Below, one piece after another: positions 40,602-47,484 of a stretch of DNA of 64,000 bases; position 1 is the first letter of the stretch, and each line of letters opens with the position of its first letter. The notes under the pieces were generated by a model. It was not told the origin of the DNA. It made no database searches and was given only the letters and a program-made list of their open reading frames with translations. Position numbers and translations under genes: made by a program. The stretch is taken from NCBI RefSeq assembly GCF_001683795.1, contig NZ_LIGX01000001.1, positions 83,419 through 147,418 of the forward strand. Direction: 5' to 3'. Source of the stretch: Neoakkermansia glycaniphila (GTDB lineage: Bacteria; Verrucomicrobiota; Verrucomicrobiia; Verrucomicrobiales; Akkermansiaceae).

Positions 40602-42634
40602 CGATGACGGAAGCGGAACTCGAAGGGCTCGCCTTGCCTCTGGACCAGCTGCAGAAGGCGCGGCTGCTGCTGGCTGCCTGCCGCACGCTGGATGAAACGC
40701 CTGCGGGATGCCGCACGCAGGCTTATGAAGATGCGGCCCGCCGCCTGGCACTGATGCTGCGTGTGTCGTACTCGGCGAAGTCGATGCAGCGCGTCTTCAA
40801 CGAGTGGCTGAAATCCGGCCGGGATGCGCTGGCGGCGGTGGACAAGCGGTACCGGGCGGGCGCGATCAAGGCGACTCGCTCCCGCAACGGCCTGTTCCGC
40901 ACTTATGTGAAAGAGCTCTTCTATAAGTACCAGCGCAACGGCAAGGCGGCGCATGCCGAGCTGGTGCGCAGGCTGCAATCCGGCATGCCCATACCCGGTT
41001 ACGAGGACTGGCGGCGGATGGATGCCAACGGGCTGGTGAGCATCCCGCCCGGTTGGAGCTACCGGCAGATCGCCCGGCTCTTCCCGACGAAGGAGGAGGC
41101 GGTACTGGCCAAACACGGCATGCGGGCCGGAGCGCGGTACCTGCCGCAGGTATTCCGGACGCGTGCAGGCTCCTACCCCTGCGCCTTCGTGGCTTTTGAT
41201 GATGTGCATTTGGATGTGAAGACGATCGCCCGCGTGAACGGCACGGACCAGATCGGCCGCCCCCTCCAGCTGGGATGCAACGATGTCTTCACGGGCCGCC
41301 GCCTCTGCTGGGGTACGAAGTTCTCCTTCGAACGGGAAGACGGCACACGCGCCGGGCTGAACGGCGACGAAATGCTCTACATCCTCTGCGACTACCTGGT
41401 GAACGTGGGCTACAGCCCGCGAGGCACCGTGTTGCTGGTGGAAAACCAGACGGCCTCCATCTCCCGCGAAATCGAGGAACAGCTGCTCTTGCTGACGGGC
41501 GGATGCGTGCGGGTGAAGCGGGGCGGGATGCACGGCAGCGTGCAGGCGATGCTGCACGAGTTCGGCGGCAAATCCTGCGGCAACCCCCGAAACAAGGCCT
41601 ATCTCGAAAGCTACCACAATCCCCAGCACAACAGATTGTCGTTCCTTCCCGGCGCAACGGGCCACGACCGCACGGAACCGGAATGGCTGTGGGGCATGGA
41701 ACGCGAGCAGCGGAAAATCTCCAAGGCGAAAGACAGGCTCCCTGCCGAAAAGGCGGCGATGCTGGAAGACATCCTGCTGCCGTTCCATGAAGTGTGCTCC
41801 ATGCTGCCCTCCATCGTGGCCGATCTGAACGGACGCACCGACCACGATCTGGAAGGATGGGCGGATTGCGGATTCTTCCGGCAGGAATACAGCTTCGACC
41901 CATCCGGCGGCCAATGGGGCGACCTGTCGCAACTGGACGCCGATCAGAAAAACTTCCTGCTGCAGCTGGAAGCCCGGAGCAAGGGCCACATCCGCATGCG
42001 CCGCATGAGCCCGCAGGAAGCATGGGACTCCAGCATGCGGAACCCCGTCAACACCCTGGTGAAACTCTCCATCGTGCAGGCGGCGGAACTGCTGGGCATC
42101 CGCATGGCCCGCGACATCCGGGCGAACGGCAGCTATTTTTACATACAGGACCGGAAGCTTGCCCCCGGAAAACTGATTTACGACCGCGAACTGGTCACGC
42201 CGGACGGCTACCTGAAAGACTTCGGCCCGCGCATCGGCTACAAAGGCATCATCAACCCCTTCGATCTCGGCAAAATGTACGTCCTCGACGAGCGGGATGT
42301 CGTGCTGGGCTACGCGCCGCTGGTGCAGCGCGGCAGGCTGGGAGACGACGAAGCCCTGCGCTCCCAGCTCGGGCGCGCCAAAAGCCAGACGGCCTCCCGC
42401 CTGCAGGACATGCGCGTGACCCGCATGAACGAAGAAGCGGCCATCGTCGCACGCCGGGAACACAATGCCTCCATCATCCAGGGCACCTGCCGCACGCCGC
42501 AGGAACGGCTGGAAGACGGCGAAGCACGCCGTGCGGAACGCCGGATCGCCGCCCGGCAAAAAGGGCTGCCCCGCATGGACGATCCTCCCCCCAGGCTCCC
42601 CCCGGACAACGACCTCCCCGAAACCAACTATTGA
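40598..42634 (+). CDS. MuA-like DDE transposase
   Basis: 678 aa, close to Mu A. N-terminal DNA-binding part (~1-180) with TPAGCRTQAYEDAARRLALML and PPGWSYRQIARLFP; catalytic RNase H-like core at ~195-350. VAFDDVHLDVKT supplies the first acid (Asp201/202), LLVENQTASIS is at the second position and has Glu282 where Asp is usual, and NKAYLESYHNPQHNR has Glu337. C-terminal domain after residue ~430. Joins phage ends to the target and drives both integration and replicative transposition. Rightward, start coupled to the gene upstream. Confidence 0.85.
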   Translation: MTMTEAELEGLALPLDQLQKARLLLAACRTLDETPAGCRTQAYEDAARRLALMLRVSYSAKSMQRVFNEWLKSGRDALAAVDKRYRAGAIKATRSRNGLFRTYVKELFYKYQRNGKAAHAELVRRLQSGMPIPGYEDWRRMDANGLVSIPPGWSYRQIARLFPTKEEAVLAKHGMRAGARYLPQVFRTRAGSYPCAFVAFDDVHLDVKTIARVNGTDQIGRPLQLGCNDVFTGRRLCWGTKFSFEREDGTRAGLNGDEMLYILCDYLVNVGYSPRGTVLLVENQTASISREIEEQLLLLTGGCVRVKRGGMHGSVQAMLHEFGGKSCGNPRNKAYLESYHNPQHNRLSFLPGATGHDRTEPEWLWGMEREQRKISKAKDRLPAEKAAMLEDILLPFHEVCSMLPSIVADLNGRTDHDLEGWADCGFFRQEYSFDPSGGQWGDLSQLDADQKNFLLQLEARSKGHIRMRRMSPQEAWDSSMRNPVNTLVKLSIVQAAELLGIRMARDIRANGSYFYIQDRKLAPGKLIYDRELVTPDGYLKDFGPRIGYKGIINPFDLGKMYVLDERDVVLGYAPLVQRGRLGDDEALRSQLGRAKSQTASRLQDMRVTRMNEEAAIVARREHNASIIQGTCRTPQERLEDGEARRAERRIAARQKGLPRMDDPPPRLPPDNDLPETNY

Positions 42635-42654
42635 CCATCACCACCACACCAACC

Positions 42655-43662
42655 ATGAGCGACAACGAACACACACAACCGATACCCGGCACGGATGCAG
42701 CCCTCGACTGGCTGCGCGGCTACGCCCGGGACAAAACGGCGGCCAGCATCGCCAAACAGATGGGGTACAGCGCCACCGTCGTCCGCCGCCTGCTGGCAGG
42801 CACCTACCATGCGGATATGACCAACGTGCTGGAGGCCATCCGCAAATTGCGCCTGCAGGTCGAGACGGCCGGCCACCGCGCCGAAGCGACGCGGAGGGCG
42901 GACATCGCCACCCGCATGCTGGGCCGATCCGTGGAATTCGTGCCCACGGAAACCGGCGAACAGATACACCGCCTGTGCCTGGCCGCCGTGGCGGACTCGA
43001 CCGTCAACTGCATCGCCGGACGCGCCCTCTGCGGCAAAACCATGGCGCTGGAGGCGTATGCCGCCAATCCGGACTTTGCCCCGCTCACGCTGATGGTGAC
43101 GATGCCGACCCGGCCGACCGCCTTCAAACTGGGCCGCCTCCTGTGCGAAGCGGCCGGGGTGGATGCGCCGACGGACGACTTCACGGCCATGCACCACCTG
43201 CGCCGCGTCATCACGCGCAACTACCTGGTCATCGTGGACGATGTGGACAAGGCGATCCACGCCGGCAGGCGCGGCATCACGGATGTGCTGCTGTGGCTGC
43301 TCGATCTTCACAAAGCCACGCGCTGCGGCATGATCCTGTGCGGCGATCCGACGTTCGGCGATGCCCTGGAGAAAATCGACCTCCTCGACCGCATCGCCAA
43401 AAGCGGAGAAACCCTGCTGCTGCCGGAATACCCCAGCAAGGCGGAGGTGCGCGCACTGGCACGGCAGGCGGGGCTGCCGGAACCGGATGCGGATACGTGG
43501 TCCGTCATCGGCTCCATCGGCAGGGAAGACGGCCTCGGCAGGCTCTGCCTCTACATGCACCGCGCCCGCCGCCAGGCCATGCTGCAGGATGCCGCCGGAT
43601 CATGGGCCTATTTCCATGCCGCCCGCAACCCGCAGCCGCAACAACAACTCACCAACCGATGA
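42655..43662 (+). CDS. MuB-like transposition ATPase
   Basis: 335 aa. N-terminal helix-turn-helix (KTAASIAKQMGYSATVVRRLLAGTYHADMTNVLEAIRKL, residues ~27-65), AAA+ core with Walker A GRALCGKT at 122-129 and Walker B YLVIVDDVDKA at 190-200, and a sensor region LILCGDPTFG-like (MILCGDPTFGDAL). MuB binds DNA, marks target sites and activates MuA. About 20 bp past the transposase stop; the last sizeable early gene before the right end. A 24-codon frame overlaps its stop (43659) but is not convincing. Confidence 0.85.
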   Translation: MSDNEHTQPIPGTDAALDWLRGYARDKTAASIAKQMGYSATVVRRLLAGTYHADMTNVLEAIRKLRLQVETAGHRAEATRRADIATRMLGRSVEFVPTETGEQIHRLCLAAVADSTVNCIAGRALCGKTMALEAYAANPDFAPLTLMVTMPTRPTAFKLGRLLCEAAGVDAPTDDFTAMHHLRRVITRNYLVIVDDVDKAIHAGRRGITDVLLWLLDLHKATRCGMILCGDPTFGDALEKIDLLDRIAKSGETLLLPEYPSKAEVRALARQAGLPEPDADTWSVIGSIGREDGLGRLCLYMHRARRQAMLQDAAGSWAYFHAARNPQPQQQLTNR

Positions 43663-43701
43663 CCATGGACAAACCGCATTATCCGCTTTCGACCTATGCA
43701 G

Positions 43702-43744
43702 CCATGCACACCTCATGCACAACGCGCGCCTGAGGCGTGCATGG
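43702..43744 (+). promoter_or_regulatory. Hairpin after the early operon
   Basis: CCATGCAC plus CCTCA (43702-43715) pairs with TGAGG plus GTGCATGG (43731-43744), 13 bp with one A/C mismatch and a 15-base loop. It shares the CCATGCAC motif with the post-capsid hairpin. Confidence 0.6.
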
Positions 43745-43814
43745 GACATTCCTGCCAAATCACTTTGAATATCGAATCAGAAACGCTCCAAACAATCATA
43801 AAAGATGGCACCAT

Positions 43815-43837
43815 ATCCCAACTACATGTCAATCACA
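43815..43837 (-). repeat. Right terminal inverted repeat of the prophage
   Basis: Reverse complement of the left repeat at 20 of 23 positions; ends in CA. A further TTGACATG lies just outside, at 43849-43856. Confidence 0.78.
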
Positions 43838-43853
43838 TCTATACCACCTTGAC

Positions 43854-44195
43854 ATGGACCAGAAATCATATCCCACATTTTCCTACGCCAACCTCTTGGA
43901 GCCTTGGATGGAACAAAACGTCACGCAAACCTATCGAAAAACGGGAGCAAACACAGCCATAGTCGACACAACCGACTCTGTCAACTCCTGGAGCACTTGC
44001 GTACAACGAGGCGGCAGCACCTACACCCTCACCTTCCTCACGCCTCATTCAGGCATTGCCTCCTGCCTCGACCTGCCGTCGCCCGACCTGTCTAGAAAGT
44101 CTTACACATTCAACATCAAACCGGTGGCACGCCCGCTGAAACGCATCGGCATACGGGGCGGCTTCGTGCCCGACAAAGCCGCCCCACAACCATGA
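43854..44195 (+). CDS. Host-side open frame of 113 aa, hypothetical
   Basis: Begins 17 bp after the phage end (MDQKSYPTFSYANLLEPWMEQN). Trp/Thr/Ser-rich in the middle (DTTDSVNSWSTCVQRGGSTYTLTFLTPHSG) and ends in PLKRIGIRGGFVPDKAAPQP. No family recognised. Codon composition is host-like. It may be the 3' part of a host gene cut at the phage insertion or a small complete gene. It is on the + strand, so it is not the missing 5' part of the LamG gene. A terminator at 44256 follows. Confidence 0.4.
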   Translation: MDQKSYPTFSYANLLEPWMEQNVTQTYRKTGANTAIVDTTDSVNSWSTCVQRGGSTYTLTFLTPHSGIASCLDLPSPDLSRKSYTFNIKPVARPLKRIGIRGGFVPDKAAPQP

Positions 44196-44255
44196 TGATA
44201 CGGTACCAAGGCATCACCGAAACAAAGCATTCCACCCCCGACGAAGTCGACAAAG

Positions 44256-44284
44256 CAAAAACCCGGCCGAAACCGGGTTTTTGC
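44256..44284. terminator. Bidirectional terminator beside the tRNA cluster
   Basis: GCAAAAACCCGG / CCGGGTTTTTGC with a short loop (CCGAAA region). Downstream of the leftward tRNA genes. Confidence 0.78.
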
Positions 44285-44291
44285 GTAAAAT

Positions 44292-44367
44292 GGTACCCCG
44301 TCTAGGACTCGAACCTAGGACAAATTGATTAAGAGTCAACTGCTCTACCAACTGAGCTAACGAGGCA
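44292..44367 (-). tRNA. tRNA-Lys (CUU), copy 1
   Basis: 76 nt including an encoded CCA. Cloverleaf: acceptor GCCTCGT / ACGGGGT, D arm GCTC...GAGC, anticodon stem GTTGA / TCAAT with loop CTCTTAA (anticodon CTT), T arm CTAGG TTCGAGT CCTAG. Identical to the copy at 44403-44478. Confidence 0.96.
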
Positions 44368-44402
44368 TGCTCTATGTAACGCTTCCATTCCTGGAAGCGA
44401 AC

Positions 44403-44478
44403 TGGTACCCCGTCTAGGACTCGAACCTAGGACAAATTGATTAAGAGTCAACTGCTCTACCAACTGAGCTAACGAGGC
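44403..44478 (-). tRNA. tRNA-Lys (CUU), copy 2
   Basis: 76 nt, identical to copy 1. The 35-bp spacer (44368-44402) contains GCTTCCA...TGGAAGC and TTACATAGAG on the minus strand, a motif also seen in the two candidate small RNAs near 11.2 and 11.7 kb. Confidence 0.96.
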
Positions 44479-44516
44479 ACTTTGTTCGCCTTCAAGCGCA
44501 CCACCCTGTGCGAGGA

Positions 44517-44591
44517 TGGAGCCACTGGTCGGAATTGAACCGACGACCCACGCATTACGAATGCGTTGCTCTACCCCTGAGCTACAGTGGC
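44517..44591 (-). tRNA. tRNA-Thr (CGU)
   Basis: 75 nt with encoded CCA. Acceptor GCCACTG / CAGTGGC, D arm GCTC...GAGC, anticodon stem ACGCA / TGCGT with loop TTCGTAA (anticodon CGT), T arm GTCGG TTCAATT CCGAC. Leftward; first of the three tRNA genes. Confidence 0.95.
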
Positions 44592-44802
44592 GACGCCAGA
44601 AGCGTGGCAGGAGTTAATCATATTTTCCCCATCATGGCAAGACTAAATTTCACATTTCTCCAAAAAAACCGCATCTTGGCAGCAACGCACCTCACTGATC
44701 TCCATCTTAGCCGCTCAAAGCCATTTTTCCCGGGGAATGACGACGGTTAAGCTCGACAAAACCACACGAATATGGTTGACTCCCGTTCACCGCCTAGAAC
44801 AT

Positions 44803-45300
44803 ATGAAGTCCTATACCATTTTCCAGCAGGCCGACGAAGAGACCATCAATGACATCCTCGACTGGATGCGCAATCAGGAACGCGGCGTCTACCGCGCTGC
44901 CGTCCGTGAACTTGCGGCTCTCAAAAAACTCCGTCCCCAGTTCGTCCAGCAGAAACCCGTGGCGGACCAGCTCGCATGGCTCCAGAAAATGCTCTCGTGG
45001 AAACCGGCCGGCGACATCGCCGACCACCTTCTTCAGGTCTGGCTCCTCCGCAAACACGAACCCATGCTCGTCGACTTCATCAACACGCTCGGCATCGAAC
45101 ACAACGGCCACGGCGTCGTCGACGACCTGCCCACCGTCCTCGACCCGGAGAAACTCGGCCTTGCCGTCGACCAGCTCTTCGAAAAATATCCGCCTGGCGT
45201 CGCTTCCACCTATCTGCAAATGTTCCAGAACCAGACGCCTGAAGGTTGGGAAGCTCTCGACTACGTCCTTCAGAACGACCCCCGCATCACCGTCCGCTGA
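44803..45300 (+). CDS. Conserved hypothetical, helical
   Basis: 165 aa from the ATG at 44803 (MKSYTIFQQADEETINDILDWM), chosen over 44737 because the 5' extension is poor. Alpha-helical throughout: VYRAAVRELAALKKLRPQFVQQKPVADQLAWLQKMLSWKPAGDIADHLLQVWLL, KLGLAVDQLFEKYPPGVASTYLQMF. No signal, no membrane segment, no domain recognised. Its placement before a terminator and TadA suggests a monocistronic gene. A similar gene is expected in Akkermansia but cannot be checked here. Confidence 0.65.
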   Translation: MKSYTIFQQADEETINDILDWMRNQERGVYRAAVRELAALKKLRPQFVQQKPVADQLAWLQKMLSWKPAGDIADHLLQVWLLRKHEPMLVDFINTLGIEHNGHGVVDDLPTVLDPEKLGLAVDQLFEKYPPGVASTYLQMFQNQTPEGWEALDYVLQNDPRITVR

Positions 45301-45325
45301 TCGCGAGGTTCCCTCCATCTTACCG

Positions 45326-45352
45326 CCCGGCCCGGCTTGATGCCGGACCGGG
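45326..45352 (+). terminator. Likely terminator before tadA
   Basis: CCCGGCCCGGC / GCCGGACCGGG stem, loop TTGAT, followed by TCTTTCATTT. Confidence 0.55.
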
Positions 45353-45388
45353 TCTTTCATTTCCCCATTCTGTCACAAAACCGCACGC

Positions 45389-45934
45389 ATGCTCGACATC
45401 CCATTCACCATACCCGGCTCGGACGAATACTTCATGCTCCAGGCCATGAGGGAAGCGGAAAAAGCCCTTGCCGACGACGAAGTCCCCTGCGGAGCAGTCA
45501 TCGTCAAGGATGGAGCCATCATCGCGCGGGGCTGGAACCAGGTCGAACGCCTCAAGGATGCCACCGCCCACGCCGAAATGATCGCCCTCACCGCCGCACA
45601 GAACGCCCTCGGAGACTGGCGGCTCGAAGGATGCACCCTATACATCACCAAAGAACCCTGCCCCATGTGCGCCGGAGCCATCGTCCATTGCAGGCCGGAC
45701 CGCGTCGTCTTCGGTGTCTCCGATCCCAAAGGAGGAGCAGCCGGAGGCTGGATCAACCTGCTCGACTCCAACCCGCCGCTCAACCACCGTTGCGACATCA
45801 CGCGCGGAGTCCTTCACGACCCTTGCCTGGCGCAGCTCCAGAACTTCTTCCGCTCCGCACGCACCGCCGCCAAGGAACGCAAACGCCAAATGCGGCTCGA
45901 ATCACAGGAAAACACATTGAACGGCAACGAATAA
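45389..45934 (+). CDS. tadA: tRNA-specific adenosine(34) deaminase
   Basis: 181 aa. Cytidine deaminase-like zinc fold: THAHAEMIAL (His ligand and catalytic Glu), KEPCPMCAGAIVHCRPDRVVFG (two Cys ligands). It deaminates A34 to inosine in tRNA-Arg(ACG). The C-terminal tail (KERKRQMRLESQENTLNGNE) is basic, as in TadA tRNA-binding helices. Start at 45389 gives a normal N-terminus with YFMLQAMREAEKALADDEVPCGAVIV. Confidence 0.94.
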   Translation: MLDIPFTIPGSDEYFMLQAMREAEKALADDEVPCGAVIVKDGAIIARGWNQVERLKDATAHAEMIALTAAQNALGDWRLEGCTLYITKEPCPMCAGAIVHCRPDRVVFGVSDPKGGAAGGWINLLDSNPPLNHRCDITRGVLHDPCLAQLQNFFRSARTAAKERKRQMRLESQENTLNGNE

Positions 45935-46002
45935 AAAAACAGATAACCTCCTCTTCCCCATCCTCAATCTATCGGTTTTTTTGGAATTTACTTATTTTTT
46001 TC

Positions 46003-46031
46003 TTGTAATGATTCCAAATTCAATCTATACA
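46003..46031 (+). promoter_or_regulatory. Likely rubrerythrin promoter
   Basis: TTGTAA (46003-46008), 17-bp spacer, TATACA (46026-46031), about 40 bp before the ATG. Confidence 0.5.
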
Positions 46032-46072
46032 AAAAGCACTTCCGCACGGAACAATATTATCACATACACATC

Positions 46073-46648
46073 ATGAAAGCACTCACAGGCACCCGCACAG
46101 AAAAAAACCTCATGGCCGCCTTCGCTGGCGAATCCCAGGCTCGCAACCGCTACAACTACTTCGCCGGCGTCGCCAAAAAGGAAGGCTATGAACAGATTTC
46201 CGCCATCTTCGCCGAAACCGCAGACAACGAAAAAGAACACGCCAAAGTCTTCTTCAAGCACCTGAACGGCGCCTGCGCCGAAATCACCACCACCGTCTGC
46301 ACCGCCCCCCTCACCACCACGGAAGAATGCCTCCGCGCCGCCGCCGCAGGAGAACACGAAGAATGGTCGGACATGTACCCCACCTTCGCCGACATCGCCG
46401 AGGAAGAAGGCTTCACCGCCATTGCCAAGGCCTTCCGCTACATCGCCACCGTCGAAAAGCACCACGAAGAACGCTACCTCGCCCTTGCGAACAACATCGC
46501 CACAGGTAGCGTCTTTGAAAAACCCCAGAGCGAACAATGGATCTGCCGCAACTGCGGATACATCCACGAAGGCGAAAAAGCCCCCGGCGCCTGCCCCGCA
46601 TGCGCCCACCCGCAAGCCTTCTTCCAGCTCAATGCGGACAACTACTGA
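46073..46648 (+). CDS. rbr: Rubrerythrin
   Basis: 191 aa. N-terminal ferritin-like four-helix diiron domain with Glu/His ligands ([51 protein letters not shown]) and C-terminal rubredoxin-like domain with two CxxC pairs ([10 protein letters not shown] and [10 protein letters not shown]). NADH-linked peroxidase that removes hydrogen peroxide in anaerobes and microaerophiles. Own promoter and a strong terminator. With the superoxide dismutases nearby it points to an anaerobe exposed to oxygen. Confidence 0.96.
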   Translation: MKALTGTRTEKNLMAAFAGESQARNRYNYFAGVAKKEGYEQISAIFAETADNEKEHAKVFFKHLNGACAEITTTVCTAPLTTTEECLRAAAAGEHEEWSDMYPTFADIAEEEGFTAIAKAFRYIATVEKHHEERYLALANNIATGSVFEKPQSEQWICRNCGYIHEGEKAPGACPACAHPQAFFQLNADNY

Positions 46649-46675
46649 AGCTCCTGCCCGAAAAGCACCTTTTCC

Positions 46676-46708
46676 AGCCCTGCGGACATCCGTCCGGCAG
46701 GGCTTTTT
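46676..46708 (+). terminator. Terminator after rbr
   Basis: AGCCCTGC + GGAC pairs with GTCC + GCAGGGCT, followed by five T. Confidence 0.8.
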
Positions 46709-46782
46709 CTACCCATCCTGAGCCCCTCTCCGTCCAGAAAAAGCACTTGCAATTTAACAGGCGTTCGGGCAGACTCCCCCTC

Positions 46783-47484
46783 ATGCAGAATCCGGAGTTC
46801 GTCCATGCCACCTTCTCGGCCATCGCACCACGCTACGTCACGGCGAACCACATCCTCTCCATGGGAATCGACATCGCCTGGCGGCAGCGGGTCGTCCAGC
46901 TCGTAGCAGAATGGAAACCCGCGCGCCTGCTCGACATCGCTACCGGCACCGGAGACCTCGCCCTCGCCCTCACCCGAGCCCTCCCCGAAATAGACATCCT
47001 CGGCACCGACTTCTGCCAACCCATGCTTGACGTAGCCGCCGCACGCGGACTCTGCAACCTCCTGCAGGCGGACGCCATGAACCTCCCACTGCCAGATGCA
47101 TCGTTCGATGTGGCCACCGTCGCTTTCGGACTTCGCAACATGGCGGACTACGCCGCCGCCATCCGAGAATTCCGCCGTATCCTCAAACCCGGCGGCCATC
47201 TCCTCATCCTCGACTTCTCGCTGCCTGAAGGCATCCTCTCCTCGCCCTACCGCTACTACCTGCACCACATCCTGCCCCGTATTGCGGGCTGGATCACCCG
47301 CCGACCCGACGCCTACACCTACCTTGGCGACAGCATCGAGCAATTTCCGCGCGGCAAAGCCATGTGCAGCCTCATCGAGACGAACGGCTTCATCGAAGCC
47401 CGTACCGAACAGCTTAGCGGCGGCATCGCCGCCATCTATACGGCTACTTGCGCCGACGAACCCGAACCCGTATTCACCGCATGA
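46783..47484 (+). CDS. menG: Demethylmenaquinone/ubiquinone C-methyltransferase
   Basis: 233 aa. Class I SAM methyltransferase. SAM motif I LLDIATGTGDLAL, motif II DILGTDFCQPMLDVA, NLPLPDASFDVATVAFGLRNM, and the family-typical DFSLPEGILSSPYRYYLHHILPRIAGWITRRPDAYTYLGDSIEQFPRG. In a quinone-respiring anaerobe it most likely makes menaquinone from demethylmenaquinone. Its stop overlaps the MATE exporter start (ATGA). Start at 46783 follows the family (MQNPEFVHATFSAIAPRY). Confidence 0.92.
   Translation: MQNPEFVHATFSAIAPRYVTANHILSMGIDIAWRQRVVQLVAEWKPARLLDIATGTGDLALALTRALPEIDILGTDFCQPMLDVAAARGLCNLLQADAMNLPLPDASFDVATVAFGLRNMADYAAAIREFRRILKPGGHLLILDFSLPEGILSSPYRYYLHHILPRIAGWITRRPDAYTYLGDSIEQFPRGKAMCSLIETNGFIEARTEQLSGGIAAIYTATCADEPEPVFTA

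Larger units (their letters stand above)
13609..43837. mobile_element. Mu-like transposable prophage, probable siphovirus
   Basis: About 30.2 kb between imperfect terminal inverted repeats starting TG and ending CA. Contents: MuA-like transposase and MuB-like ATPase, Ner-like and XRE repressors, Mu-type head genes (gp27-, gp28-, gp29-, I-, gp36-like), a capsid, a tail tube and tape measure but no recognisable contractile sheath, and an amidase endolysin. Modules: late genes leftward (36139 to 13719), a repressor-led leftward operon (38842 to 36659), and early genes rightward (38929 to 43662). The core structural genes are all open and show no frameshifts, so the element may be functional. Confidence 0.9.

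Noticed and set aside
40457..42559. A 700-codon leftward frame opposite the transposase
   Set aside because: The rightward frame carries DDE-type motifs; the leftward one has none.
43659..43733. 24-codon peptide overlapping the MuB stop
   Set aside because: Too short, no hydrophobic or known motif, and it runs into a hairpin.
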